DNA of 64,000 nucleotides from Pseudomonas sp. FP453. Its GTDB lineage: Bacteria; Pseudomonadota; Gammaproteobacteria; Pseudomonadales; Pseudomonadaceae. The stretch is taken from positions 1,054,001-1,118,000 of the forward strand of contig NZ_CP117435.1 in the NCBI RefSeq assembly GCF_030687495.1. The letters are read 5' to 3'. Both the position numbers and the translations under genes were made by a program. Shown here piece by piece: positions 16,944 through 30,456 of the stretch (its first letter is position 1; each line of letters begins with the position of its first letter). The notes under the pieces are model-generated. The model was not told the origin of the DNA, made no database searches, and saw only the letters and a program-made list of their open reading frames with translations.

Positions 16944-17711
16944 ATGTTCACTTCCCGTCGTCTGCTTGTTGTCGCTACCGTCGTAGCCCTGTTATCCGGC
17001 TGCGCTACGCCTAACCCTTATGACGGCAGCAGCCAGGGGCAGGCAAGTAATGAATCCGGCGGAATGAGCAAGACCGCCAAATACGGTGGCCTGGGTGCCC
17101 TGGCCGGTGCATTGGCCGGTGCGGCCATCGACCATAACAACCGTGGCAAGGGCGCGTTGATTGGTGCCGTGGTGGCCGGCGCGGGTGCTGCGGGTTACGG
17201 CTACTACGCCGACCAGCAAGAGAAGAAGCTGCGTGAAAGCATGGCCAATACCGGGGTTGAAGTGCAACGCCAGGGCGACCAGATCAAGCTGATCATGCCG
17301 GGCAACATCACCTTTGCCACCAACTCGGATGCGATCTCCAGCAGCTTCTACCAGCCGCTGAACAACCTGGCCAACTCCCTCAAGCAGTTCAACCAGAACA
17401 CCATCCAGATCGTCGGCTACACCGACAGCACCGGCAGCCGCCAGTTGAACATGGACCTGTCCCAGCGCCGTGCGCAGAGCGTGGCCAACTACCTGACCTC
17501 CCAGGGTGTGAGTTCGGCCAACCTGAGTGTGCGGGGTGCCGGCCCGGATAACCCGATTGCCAGCAACGCCGACGTCAACGGCCGTGCCCAGAACCGTCGC
17601 GTAGAAGTGAACCTCGGCCCTATCCCTGGCCAGCAGTACGGCCAGCCAGGCGCTCAGGCGCCGCAGCAGAACAACCAGTTCCAGGGCAATCCGTACTCGC
17701 AGTACCAGTAA
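16944..17711 (+). CDS. OmpA family lipoprotein (YiaD-like, glycine-zipper)
   Basis: A 255-residue envelope protein. The lipobox LLSGC ends the signal peptide at about residue 20. A glycine-zipper stretch (GGLGALAGALAGAA...GAVVAGAGAAGYG, residues 50-93) follows and may insert in a membrane. The C-terminal OmpA domain (about residues 115-230) contains the peptidoglycan-binding pattern IVGYTDSTGSRQLNMDLSQRRA and NRRVEVNL. The tail is rich in Gln, Pro and Asn. The likely role is anchoring the outer membrane to peptidoglycan. AGGAG lies nine bases before the ATG. A strong terminator follows. Confidence 0.92.
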   Translation: MFTSRRLLVVATVVALLSGCATPNPYDGSSQGQASNESGGMSKTAKYGGLGALAGALAGAAIDHNNRGKGALIGAVVAGAGAAGYGYYADQQEKKLRESMANTGVEVQRQGDQIKLIMPGNITFATNSDAISSSFYQPLNNLANSLKQFNQNTIQIVGYTDSTGSRQLNMDLSQRRAQSVANYLTSQGVSSANLSVRGAGPDNPIASNADVNGRAQNRRVEVNLGPIPGQQYGQPGAQAPQQNNQFQGNPYSQYQ

Positions 17712-17723
17712 CGCCGCAGCAAT

Positions 17724-17764
17724 AAAAAGGGCGCCGTGCAGTCAATGCACGGCGCCCTTTTTTG
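17724..17764 (+). terminator. Rho-independent terminator
   Basis: GGGCGCCGTGCA (17729-17740) and TGCACGGCGCCC (17746-17757) form a perfect 12-bp stem with a five-base loop, flanked by AAAAA on the left and a run of T on the right. The flanking A and T runs make it bidirectional, serving the OmpA-lipoprotein gene and the converging dolP operon. Confidence 0.95.
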
Positions 17765-17779
17765 TGGCCGTCGGTTACA

Positions 17780-19414
<1,635 letters not shown>

Positions 19415-19415
<1 letters not shown>

Positions 19416-21225
19416 CAGCGCGGCGTGTCGGGCAGGCGCTGGATGTCACCGCCGACGAACTTGGCCCATGGCATCTGGCGGTCAACACGTTGGCTGGCGC
19501 TGATGCCCAGGTTGCCAGAGAGGCCGTCGATGCGGGTGTCCGGCAATGCCTTGAGCTGACCCAGGCGCGGCGCCAGGCGATAGGCGTCAACGCCCATCGC
19601 GTACAGGCGACCCAGGCTGCCATTGGCTTGCGGCCATTGTGCGGCAACCTGGTTGCGCAGCGGGTCGGTGCTGTTGAGCAGCCAAGGGGTTTCGCAGAAC
19701 ATCACGTTTGGTCATGTCCAGGTACTGGTTCTTGTCGCCACTGGCGCTGAATACGTGGGACGTCGCATACACCGGTACGTCACCGGCGTATTGGAAGTTC
19801 AGGGTCGGCTTGATCTGCTGGGCCAGTTGCGGGGTCACGGCCAGGAAGATGAACTCGATGTCCTGGCGGCGAAGGTTGTGCGGCAACGTCGGTGCCGACG
19901 GTGCTTTGCAGGCTCTTGGCGCGACCTTCGCTTTTGCGCAGCTGGAACAGGTCGGCGATCTGCTGGGCGAGGGCGACGGGTTGATCGACGTATTCGACGC
20001 CGACAACGGTGCCGCCATTGGCTTCCCAATCCTGACGGAAGGCTTTGTAGACACGCTCGCCCCACTCGCCACGCGGGACCATGGCGGCAGCGCGATGCAG
20101 GCCGTCGGCCCGGGCACGGCGCGAGACTTCGCGGGCTTCGTCTTCAGCCGCGAGGCCGAACTGGAACAGCTGCGCCGGGTTCTGGTCGGCCTCGCTGTAG
20201 TTCAGGGCGAGAGTGGTGATCGGCAATTGCGGGCGGGCGCTCAGCTGTTTGACCAGTGGTTTTTCCAGCGGGCCGACCACCAGTTGCACGCCGGCCGCCT
20301 GGGCCTTGGCGTAGAAGTCATCGATGGAGGTCAGGCGCGAGCTGTCAAAGAACTCGATGACCGGCGGCTTCTGCCCGGCTTGCTCAGCCTGGTAGTGCGC
20401 GGCCATGAAGCCTTCGCGCAGTGCCTTGCCCACGGAAGCCAGCGGGCCCTCCTGTGGCAACAGCAGGGCGATCTTGGTCAGGGGCTGGCTGGCCAGCTCC
20501 TTGAGCTTGGTCAGCGGTGTCGGCAGTTGCAGAGCTGCCGGATGGCCCGGGTTCTGCGCGCGCCAGGTATCGATGGCAGCTTGTTGTTGCTCCAGGGTAC
20601 CGGCGCCCTTGACCGCCTGGGCCAGGGAGATCCAGCCGTCGAGCGTCGGGTTGCCGCTGGCTTGCAGCTGGTCGGCAGGCACTGCGGCAATCAGGGCCCA
20701 GGTGGCTTCGTGATTGCTTTTGGCGGCATCGCCGCTGAGCAGCGGAGCCATGGCCACGCGCTCGCGGGCAGCGGCGAGTGTCTGGCCGTCTGCTTCATAG
20801 GCGCGGGCATGCACGCTGCCGGTGCGCAGCTGCTGCTCGGTCGGCAGGTCCTTCAGGCTGAGCAGGCTGGGATGGCTGAGCGCCGTCAGTGCGGCCTTGG
20901 GCTGGTTGCGCGCCATGGCCAGTTCGGCGGCCAGGGTGCTGGCAAAGACTTGCGCGGCGGGCTTGAGGACATCCAGGGACACTTGCGCAAGAATCTGCGA
21001 CGAGCGGCCAGGGTTGTTCTGCTTATAGGCCATGTCTGCCGCACTCAGGCGCAGCAATGCGGCCTTTTCTGGCGTCTTGGCGGTGGTGGCCTGTTCGAGC
21101 AATTGCTCGATACTGGCGTCCGGGGTCCGTGGAAGGTCGCCAAGGCTGGACGAGGGCGAGCTGGCGCAGGCCGCCAGGAGGGCAGCGAGGCAGAGGGCGG
21201 AGAGCAGCCGCAGGCAAGCGATCAT
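19415..21225 (-). CDS. lpoA: Penicillin-binding protein activator LpoA (frame broken by two apparent indels)
   Basis: LpoA is an outer-membrane lipoprotein that activates the bifunctional peptidoglycan synthase PBP1A from outside. The signal peptide ends with lipobox LLAAC; an N-terminal TPR-like part and a C-terminal type I periplasmic-binding fold (LLLPQEGPLASVGKALREGF near residue 255) follow. The frame reads normally to about 19873, then shifts, then shifts again at about 19708, and the end (MFCETPWLL...) lies in a third frame. One extra T/A at 19872-19873 and one extra base in the TTT at 19707-19709 explain both; removing them gives 602 residues, the normal length. A TTG eight codons upstream is rejected in favour of ATG 21225 with AGGAA upstream. 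I regard the breaks as sequencing errors. Confidence 0.88.
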
Positions 21226-21423
21226 GTAAGTGTTCCTGATACCGATCAAATTAGCGTGGAATTGTACCCAAGCACTGGCCCAGGCGCGATGTTACTGGCG
21301 TGAAACCGTCGAATTAGGTCGTGCAAATGTTGCCAGCAGTCATCTGCGGCTGAGGGTGAGGGCATATTATCGAGGCGCCTACGCGCTACAATGCGACTTT
21401 TCCCAACCATCGAGGTGTGCGTT

Positions 21424-22297
21424 TTGACTGCTCCAGGTCCTTTGAATTCCACTGCAGGCTCGCTTTTTGTCGTGGCGACGCCCATTGGCAACCTGGACGA
21501 CATCAGTGCCCGGGCGCTGAAAGTGTTGCGCGACGTTAAATTGATCGCGGCCGAAGACACGCGGCACTCCCAACGCCTGATGCAGCATTTTGGTATCAGC
21601 ACGCCACTGGCGGCCTGCCACGAACACAATGAACGTGAGGAAGGCAGCCGTTTTATCGTGCGCCTGCTGGCGGGCGACGATGTGGCGCTGATCTCCGATG
21701 CGGGCACGCCGTTGATCTCGGACCCGGGTTATCACCTGGTGCGCCAGGCGCGTGCCGCTGGTATCAATGTAGTGCCTGTTCCGGGGGCGTGCGCGCTGAT
21801 TGCCGCATTGTCGGCGGCGGGTCTGCCGTCGGACCGCTTTATTTTCGAAGGTTTCCTGCCGGCCAAGGCGGTGGGGCGGCGTGCGCGCCTTGAGGCGGTA
21901 AAGGAAGAGCCGCGCACATTGATCTTCTATGAAGCACCCCATCGCATCCTTGAATGCTTGCAGGATATGGCGCTGGTCTTCGGCGGCGAGCGCCTGGCGC
22001 TGCTGGCCCGCGAGCTGACCAAGACCTTCGAGACCCTCAAGGGCCTGCCTTTGGAAGAGTTGCGGGCGTTTGTCGAGGGTGACAGCAACCAGCAGCGCGG
22101 CGAGTGTGTGGTGCTGGTCGCTGGCTGGACGGCGCCGGAGAGTGAAGACGCCGTGGGCAGCGAAGCCATGCGCATCCTCGACCTGTTGCTCAAGGAGATG
22201 CCCCTCAAGCGTGCCGCTGCGTTGGCTGCGGAAATTACCGGTCTGCGCAAGAACGTGTTGGTATCAAGTTGCGCTGGATAAACAGAAAGGCGAATAG
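21424..22297 (+). CDS. rsmI: 16S rRNA (cytidine(1402)-2'-O)-methyltransferase RsmI (one apparent indel near the end)
   Basis: RsmI methylates the ribose of C1402 in 16S rRNA. The tetrapyrrole-methylase fold is clear: SLFVVATPIGNLDDISARAL at the start, AEDTRHSQRL, SDAGTPLISDPG and VPVPGACALIAALSAAGLP. The frame runs on to 22281 with a wrong tail, but the usual ending YQVALDKQKGE lies in the next frame and stops at 22297; one extra G at 22260-22261 explains this, giving 290 residues. I start at TTG 21424, which has GAGGTG six bases upstream and the family N-terminus; the in-frame ATG at 21391 lies in a TACAAT sequence that looks like promoter. It is divergent from lpoA, as in E. coli. Confidence 0.87.
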
Positions 22298-22391
22298 TTC
22301 AGGGGCCAAAGCTGTATTTCGTCTGAACGTGATGGCAATTCTGAACTTTTATTACTTGTCCTAAGTCCGCCGTGCCGTTAACCTGCGCGGC

Positions 22392-22745
22392 GGAGAGTCG
22401 ATTGGACAGTCGCTGCCCTCTATGAAAATTAGGGGGGGGAGGAAAGTCCGGGCTCCATAGGGCGAAGTGCCAGGTAATGCCTGGGAGGCGTGAGCCTACG
22501 GAAAGTGCCACAGAAAATAACCGCCTAAGCGCTTCGGTGCCGGTAAGGGTGAAAAGGTGCGGTAAGAGCGCACCGCACGACTGGCAACAGTTCGTGGCTA
22601 GGTAAACCCCACTTGGAGCAAGACCAAATAGGGTCCCAAGGCGTGGCCCGCGCTGGGACCGGGTAGGTTGCTAAAGGTGTCCAGTGATGGCCATCGTAGA
22701 CGAATGACTGTTCAAGACAGAACCCGGCTTACAGATCGACTCTCC
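22392..22745 (+). ncRNA. rnpB: RNase P RNA, bacterial class A
   Basis: The catalytic RNA that matures tRNA 5' ends. The closing P1 helix pairs GGAGAGTCGAT (22392-22402) with ATCGACTCTCC (22735-22745). The conserved core GAGGAAAGTCCGGGCTCC is at 22439-22456, the AGGGTGAAAAGGTGCGGTAAGAGCGCACC region near 22545, and the universal ACAGAACCCGGCTTA near 22718. A run of T follows the P1 helix and may serve as terminator. A weak TTGTCC is seen about 30 bases upstream, but no certain promoter. Confidence 0.95.
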
Positions 22746-22998
22746 ACCTTTTTTCCTTCTGTCCGAATCTCGGGCAGAAACCCGGTAGTAACGCAAGAAT
22801 CCCTCCCTGCCGAATCATTGGCAGATGCATCTTCGTAATACCAAAAAAATCTTACTCTTAATAAATTACTTTAACTTCGAGCCATAGCTCTTTGAGCTGT
22901 TTGTGCTTGTCGGGTCAAAAACAACGCCAAACTCTCGTTTCTCCTCCCTTTACGCTCCTAAATCTCCGTTCTGTAAGGCTTTTCCTTGAATCCGCGCC

Positions 22999-23028
22999 TT
23001 GACGGTGTGGTGGGCGCATTCCTATAGT
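22999..23028 (+). promoter_or_regulatory. Promoter of the mra/dcw operon (Pmra)
   Basis: TTGACG (22999-23004) and TATAGT (23023-23028) are separated by 18 bases and lie about 75 bases before mraZ. It is the best sigma-70 promoter in the 357-base gap between rnpB and mraZ; the rest of the gap, about 22760-22990, shows nothing I recognise. Transcription should start near 23035, inside the MraZ repeats. Confidence 0.75.
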
Positions 23029-23034
23029 GTGCGC

Positions 23035-23060
23035 AAGTGGCGGAAAGTGGCACAAAGTGG
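23035..23060 (+). promoter_or_regulatory. Three direct repeats, probable MraZ operator
   Basis: AAGTGG occurs at 23035, 23045 and 23055, exactly ten bases apart (TGGCG, TGGCA, TGGGT as cores). Known MraZ boxes are TGGGN-type direct repeats spaced by five bases, i.e. one helical turn apart, just after the mraZ promoter. Autorepression by MraZ is the expected function. Confidence 0.8.
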
Positions 23061-23102
23061 GTTTTTTGAACGTAAAACGCTAAAATTTGGAGAAACGCAT
23101 CT

Positions 23103-23558
23103 GTGTTTCGCGGAGCTAACGCTATCAGTCTCGATGCAAAAGGCCGTCTCGCTATGCCGAGCCGGTATCGTGACGAGCTGATTTCGCGTAGTTCCGGGCA
23201 GTTGATCATCACCATCGATGCCGTTGACCCTTGTTTATGTGTTTACCCCCTCGACGAGTGGGAGCTGATTGAAACCAAGTTGCGTGCCCTGCCTTCATTG
23301 CGTGAAGAAAACCGTCGCCTGCAGCGTTTGCTGATTGGCAACGCCGTCGACCTTGAGCTCGATGGCAGCGGTCGTTTCCTGGTGCCACCGCGTTTGCGCG
23401 AGTACGCCAAGCTGGACAAGCGCGCAATGCTGGTGGGCCAACTGAACAAGTTCCAATTGTGGGACGAAGATGCCTGGGATGCTGTTTCTGCAGCTGACCT
23501 GGCTGCTATTCAACAACCGGGCGCCATGCCTGATGAACTGCGTGATTTGATCCTGTGA
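23103..23558 (+). CDS. mraZ: Transcriptional regulator MraZ
   Basis: A 151-residue AbrB/SpoVT-fold protein made of two tandem repeats, each with the DxxGR core: [14 protein letters not shown] (residue 10) and [14 protein letters not shown] (residue 80). MraZ oligomerises and represses its own promoter; three matching repeats are just upstream. The start is GTG at 23103, preceded by TTTGGAGAAA. The first gene of the dcw cluster; its stop overlaps the rsmH start (GTGA). Confidence 0.95.
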   Translation: MFRGANAISLDAKGRLAMPSRYRDELISRSSGQLIITIDAVDPCLCVYPLDEWELIETKLRALPSLREENRRLQRLLIGNAVDLELDGSGRFLVPPRLREYAKLDKRAMLVGQLNKFQLWDEDAWDAVSAADLAAIQQPGAMPDELRDLIL

Positions 23559-24498
23559 CTATTGATAGCGGCTTTAACCACATCACCGTATTGCTTGACG
23601 AAGCCGTTGAGGCTCTCGCCGTGCGCGCGGATGGTTGCTATCTGGATGGCACATTCGGCAGAGGCGGGCATAGCCGGTTGATACTCAGCCAGCTCGGGTC
23701 CGACGGCAAGCTCCTCGGGTTCGACAAAGACCCCCAAGCGATTGCCACCGGGCAAGCGCTAGCGGCCGAAGACGGCCGCTTTGTCGTTGTGCAGCGCAGC
23801 TTTGCCGAGCTGGGTGCCGAAGTGGCCGAGCGCGGCATGGCAGGCAAGGTGGCCGGGGTCTTGCTCGACCTGGGCGTGTCTTCGCCACAGCTTGACGACC
23901 CGGAGCGCGGCTTCAGTTTCATGAACGATGGCCCCCTCGACATGCGCATGGACCCGACCCGGGGCATCAGCGCTGCGCAGTTCATCGCCACCGCGCCCCA
24001 TGAAGAAATCACCCGCGTATTCAAGGAATACGGTGAAGAGCGCTTCGCCGGCCGCATGGCCCGTGCCGTGGTCGAGCGTCGTGAAATCCAGCCGTTCGAG
24101 CGCACCGCCGACCTGGCGGAAGTGCTGAAAGTCGCCAACCCGGCGTGGGAAAAGGGCAAGAACCCGGCAACCCGTGCGTTCCAGGGCCTGCGCATTCACG
24201 TCAACAACGAATTGGGCGATCTGGAAGCGGGCCTCGAAGCCGCGCTGGATGCCTTGGAAGTGGGCGGTCGCCTGGTGGTGATCAGCTTCCACTCCCTCGA
24301 AGACCGTATCGTCAAGCTGTTCATGCGTCGCCTGGTCAAGGGTGAGTCCGACAACCTGCCGCGCAACCTGCCGGTACGTTTCGAAGCCTTTGTGCCGAAA
24401 ATCAAAATCCATGGCAAAGCGCAGTTCGCTTCCGAAGCCGAACTCAAGGCCAACCCACGCTCCCGCAGCGCTGTCATGCGCGTTGCCGAGAAGCTGCG

Positions 24499-24502
<4 letters not shown>
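23555..24502 (+). CDS. rsmH: 16S rRNA (cytosine(1402)-N(4))-methyltransferase RsmH
   Basis: RsmH methylates N4 of C1402 in 16S rRNA and so acts on the same base as RsmI encoded 1.3 kb upstream. Support: [13 protein letters not shown] at the start, the SAM motif [13 protein letters not shown] (residue 28), [13 protein letters not shown] (residue 105) and [12 protein letters not shown] near residue 247. The 315-residue length is typical. GTG start overlapping the mraZ stop; its end overlaps ftsL. Confidence 0.95.
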
Positions 24503-26541
<2,039 letters not shown>

Positions 26542-26542
<1 letters not shown>

Positions 26543-28005
26543 TGTCTCTGAGCCTGAACAAGATTTTTGCCCACGCTGGCCGCGATCTGCTGATCCGCGA
26601 GCTGAGCCTGGACAGCCGCAATGTGCGTGCCGGTGACCTGTTCCTGGCCGTGCCGGGTGGCAAGGTCGATGGTCGTGACCATATCGCCGATGCCTTGCAA
26701 CGCGGTGCGGCGGCAGTGGCGTATGAAGTGGAAGGCGCCACCGTGCTGCCGATCACCGACGTGCCGTTGATCCCGGTCAAGGGGCTGGCCAAACAGCTGT
26801 CGGACATCGCCGGGCGTTTTTATGGCGACCCGAGCCGCCACGTCAATCTGGTGGGGGTCACCGGCACCAACGGCAAGACCAGCGTGACCCAGTTGGTCGC
26901 CCAGGCCTTGGACCTGCTCGGCCAGCACTGCGGCATTATCGGCACCCTCGGCACCGGTTTTTATGGCGCGCTGCACAGTGGCCTGCACACCACGCCGAAC
27001 CCTATCGCCGTGCAAGCGACCCTGGCCGACCTGAAAAAGGCCGGCGCCAAGGCGGTTGCCATGGAAGTCTCGTCCCACGGTTTGCATCAGGGCCGCGTTG
27101 CTGCGCTGGCCTTTGACGTGGCGGTGATGACCAACCTGTCCCGCGATCACCTGGACTACCACGGCACCATGGAGGCCTACGCCGCCGAAAAGGCCAAGCT
27201 CTTTGCCTGGAATGACCTGAAGTGCCGGGTGGTGAACCTGGACGACGAATTCGGTCGCCAGTTGGCGGCGCAAGAGCATGAGTCGCGCCTGATCAGCTAC
27301 AGCCTGGAAGATTCCAGTGCGTACCTGTATTGCCGCGATGCGCAATTTAATGACGAGGGTGTGCGCGCCACGCTGGTGACGCCACAAGGCGAGCACCACT
27401 TGCGTAGCAGCCTGCTCGGTCGCTTCAACCTGAGCAACGTCCTCGCCGCTGTCGGCGCGTTGCTCGGCCTGGATTACGCCCTCGACGAAATCCTGCGGGT
27501 GCTGCCCAAGCTGGAAGGCCCGGTCGGGCGCATGCAGCGCTTGGGTGGCGGCTCGCAGCCGCTGGTGGTGGTCGACTATGCCCACACCCCGGATGCCCTG
27601 GAAAAAGTCCTGGTTGCCCTGCGTCCCCATGCCAAGGGCAAATTGCTCTGCCTGTTCGGCTGCGGCGGCGACCGTGATCGCGGCAAGCGTCCGTTGATGG
27701 CCGAGATCGTCGAACGTCTGGCTGATGGCGTGCTCGTCACCGACGACAACCCGCGCAGCGAAGACCCGCTCCAGATTTTCGACGACATCCGTGCCGGCTT
27801 CAAAGACGCATCCAAGGCGGAGTTTGTCGCCGGCCGTGGCGCCGCCATTGCCCAGTTGATTGCCAGCGCCAGTGCTGACGATGTGGTGGTGCTGGCCGGC
27901 AAAGGCCACGAGGACTACCAGGAAATCAACGGCGAACGCCATGCCTTCTCCGATCTGGTCGAGGCCGATCACGCCTTGACCGCCTGGGAGGTCGCCCATG
28001 CTTAA
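26542..28005 (+). CDS. murE: UDP-N-acetylmuramoyl-L-alanyl-D-glutamate--2,6-diaminopimelate ligase MurE
   Basis: Adds meso-diaminopimelate to UDP-MurNAc-L-Ala-D-Glu in the cytoplasm. The ATP-binding loop GVTGTNGKTS lies near residue 109, and the DNPR motif (TDDNPRSEDP, near residue 410), which marks meso-DAP rather than lysine specificity, is intact. YAHTPDALEK near residue 346 is a further Mur-ligase landmark. The 487-residue length is normal. It overlaps ftsI by one base and murF by eight. Confidence 0.96.
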
Positions 28006-29368
28006 GGCGATGACATTCAGCGAACTGACCCAGGCCCTGGCGGCCCGTGTGCTGTCGAGCGATTGCCGCTTCGACGGTGTCAGTATCGACAGCCGCAACA
28101 TTAAACCGGGCCAATTGTTCGTCGCCTTGGCGGGCCCGCGTTTCGATGGTCACGACTACCTGAATGACGTCGCGGCCAAAGGTGCCGTGGGCGCCTTGGT
28201 GCAACGCGAAGTGGCCGATTCCAGCTTGCCGCAATTGCTGGTCGCCGATACCCGCCTGGCCCTCGGCCAGTTGGGCGCGCTGAACCGTGCCGCATTTGAT
28301 AAGCCCGTTGCCGCCATCACCGGCTCCAGCGGCAAGACCACGGTCAAGGAGTTGCTGGCCGGCATTCTGCGCACGCGCGGCCCGGTGCTCGCCACCCGCG
28401 GCAACCTGAACAATGATTTCGGCGCACCGCTGACCCTGCTCGAACTGGCCCCGGAACACACAGCGGCCGTCATCGAGCTGGGCGCGTCGCGCATTGGCGA
28501 GATCGCCTACACCGTGGCGCTGACCAAGCCCCACGTGGCGATCATCAACAACGCCGGTACCGCCCACGTCGGCGAGTTCGGCGGCCCGGAGAAAATCGTC
28601 GAAGCCAAGGGCGAAATCCTTGAAGGCCTCGATGCATCGGGCACCGCTGTACTGAATCTGGACGACAAGGCCTTCGAGACCTGGCGTGTACGCGCCGCCG
28701 GTCGCAAGGTGCTGACGTTTGCCGTGCTGAATGCCGCGGCTGATTTCCATGCTTCCAACATCACCGTTGATGCCCGTGGTTGCCCGTCCTTCACCTTGCA
28801 CACGCCACAAGGCAGCGAGCAGGTGCAGTTGAACCTGCTGGGCAATCACAACGTCGCCAATGCACTGGCCGCTGCCGCCGCCGCTCACGCCCTGGGCGTG
28901 TCGCTGTTTGGTATCGCCACCGGCCTGGGTGCGGTGCAGCCGGTCAAGGGCCGCACCGTGGCGCAGTTGGCGACCAATGGCATGCGTGTGATCGATGACA
29001 CCTACAACGCCAACCCGTCCTCCATTAATGCCGCGGTCGATCTGCTGAAGGGCTTTGCCGGGCGCAAGGTGCTGGTGCTGGGCGATATCGGCGAGCTGGG
29101 CGACTGGGCTGAGCAAGCCCATCGTGAAGTCGGCGCCTATGCCGCTGGCAAGGTCGACGCACTGTACGCCGTGGGGACGAACATGGCCCACGCGGTCAAC
29201 GCCTTCGGCCCGGGCGCGCGGCATTTCGCCACCCAGGCCGAGCTGATCCAGGCGCTGGCGGCGGCCGAACAAGACAAACAAACCACTATTTTGATCAAGG
29301 GATCGCGCAGCGCGGTGATGGAAAACGTCGTCGCGGCCTTGTGTGGCTCAAGTACGGAGAAACATTAA
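27998..29368 (+). CDS. murF: UDP-N-acetylmuramoyl-tripeptide--D-alanyl-D-alanine ligase MurF
   Basis: Ligates D-Ala-D-Ala to the UDP-MurNAc tripeptide. The Mur P-loop [15 protein letters not shown] is near residue 104, followed by [16 protein letters not shown], and [18 protein letters not shown] in the central domain; [11 protein letters not shown] is near the C-terminus. 456 residues, typical. The stop overlaps the mraY start (TAATG). Confidence 0.96.
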   Translation: MLKAMTFSELTQALAARVLSSDCRFDGVSIDSRNIKPGQLFVALAGPRFDGHDYLNDVAAKGAVGALVQREVADSSLPQLLVADTRLALGQLGALNRAAFDKPVAAITGSSGKTTVKELLAGILRTRGPVLATRGNLNNDFGAPLTLLELAPEHTAAVIELGASRIGEIAYTVALTKPHVAIINNAGTAHVGEFGGPEKIVEAKGEILEGLDASGTAVLNLDDKAFETWRVRAAGRKVLTFAVLNAAADFHASNITVDARGCPSFTLHTPQGSEQVQLNLLGNHNVANALAAAAAAHALGVSLFGIATGLGAVQPVKGRTVAQLATNGMRVIDDTYNANPSSINAAVDLLKGFAGRKVLVLGDIGELGDWAEQAHREVGAYAAGKVDALYAVGTNMAHAVNAFGPGARHFATQAELIQALAAAEQDKQTTILIKGSRSAVMENVVAALCGSSTEKH

Positions 29369-30450
29369 TGCTGCTGCTGCTGGCTGAGTATCTGCAACAG
29401 TTCCACAAAGGCTTCGCGGTCTTTCAGTACCTGACCCTGCGCGGGATCCTGGGTGTGCTGACCGCGCTGTCGCTGTCGCTGTTTTTGGGACCGTGGATGA
29501 TCCGCACCCTGCAGAACCTGCAAATTGGTCAATCGGTTCGTAATGACGGCCCGCAGTCGCACCTGTCCAAATCCGGCACCCCGACCATGGGCGGCGCGCT
29601 GATCCTGTCGTCCATCGGCATCAGCACCTTGCTCTGGGCCGACCTGCACAACCGCTACGTGTGGACGGTGTTGCTGGTGACCCTGTTGTTCGGCGCCATC
29701 GGCTGGGTCGATGACTACCGCAAAGTGATCGAGAAGAACTCCAAGGGGCTGCCAAGCCGCTGGAAGTATTTCTGGCAGTCGGTGTTCGGCCTGGGCGCAG
29801 CGATTTTCCTGTTCATGACCGCGCCAAGTGCGGTGGAAACCACCCTGATCATCCCGATGCTCAAGGACGCCAGCATTCCCTTGGGCGTGGGCTTCGTGGT
29901 GCTGACCTATTTCGTGATCGTCGGCTCCAGCAACGCGGTGAACCTCACCGACGGCCTCGACGGCCTGGCGATCATGCCGACGGTGATGGTGGGCGGCGCG
30001 CTCGGTATCTTCTGCTACCTGTCGGGTAACGTGAAATTCGCTGAATACCTGCTGATCCCTTATGTACCGGGCGCAGGTGAACTGATCGTGTTCTGCGGCG
30101 CGCTGATCGGTGCCGGCTTGGGTTTCCTGTGGTTCAACACCTACCCGGCGCAAGTGTTCATGGGCGACGTCGGCGCGCTGGCGCTCGGCGCCGCCCTGGG
30201 CACCATCGCCGTGATCGTGCGCCAGGAAATCGTGCTGTTCATCATGGGCGGTGTGTTCGTGATGGAAACCCTGTCGGTGGTCATCCAGGTGGCTTCCTTC
30301 AAGTTGACCGGGCGCCGCGTGTTCCGCATGGCGCCGATTCACCACCACTTTGAACTCAAGGGCTGGCCTGAGCCGCGTGTGATCGTCCGTTTCTGGATCA
30401 TCACCGTGATTCTCGTGCTGGTCGGCCTTGCCACCCTGAAACTGAGGTAG
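29368..30450 (+). CDS. mraY: Phospho-N-acetylmuramoyl-pentapeptide-transferase MraY
   Basis: Makes lipid I from UDP-MurNAc-pentapeptide and undecaprenyl phosphate in the inner membrane. About ten hydrophobic helices are visible. The family signatures are [10 protein letters not shown] (residue 70), GWVDDYRK (residue 112), [10 protein letters not shown] (residue 191), [12 protein letters not shown] (residue 263) and the APIHHHFE loop (residue 322). An earlier in-frame GTG at 29341 lies inside murF; ATG 29368 gives the normal 360 residues and start MLLLLAEYL. Confidence 0.96.
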   Translation: MLLLLAEYLQQFHKGFAVFQYLTLRGILGVLTALSLSLFLGPWMIRTLQNLQIGQSVRNDGPQSHLSKSGTPTMGGALILSSIGISTLLWADLHNRYVWTVLLVTLLFGAIGWVDDYRKVIEKNSKGLPSRWKYFWQSVFGLGAAIFLFMTAPSAVETTLIIPMLKDASIPLGVGFVVLTYFVIVGSSNAVNLTDGLDGLAIMPTVMVGGALGIFCYLSGNVKFAEYLLIPYVPGAGELIVFCGALIGAGLGFLWFNTYPAQVFMGDVGALALGAALGTIAVIVRQEIVLFIMGGVFVMETLSVVIQVASFKLTGRRVFRMAPIHHHFELKGWPEPRVIVRFWIITVILVLVGLATLKLR

Positions 30451-30456
30451 AAACGA

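Noticed and set aside
21391..21423. ATG 21391 as start of rsmI
   Set aside because: It lies in a TACAAT promoter-like sequence with no ribosome binding site; TTG 21424 has GAGGTG six bases upstream.
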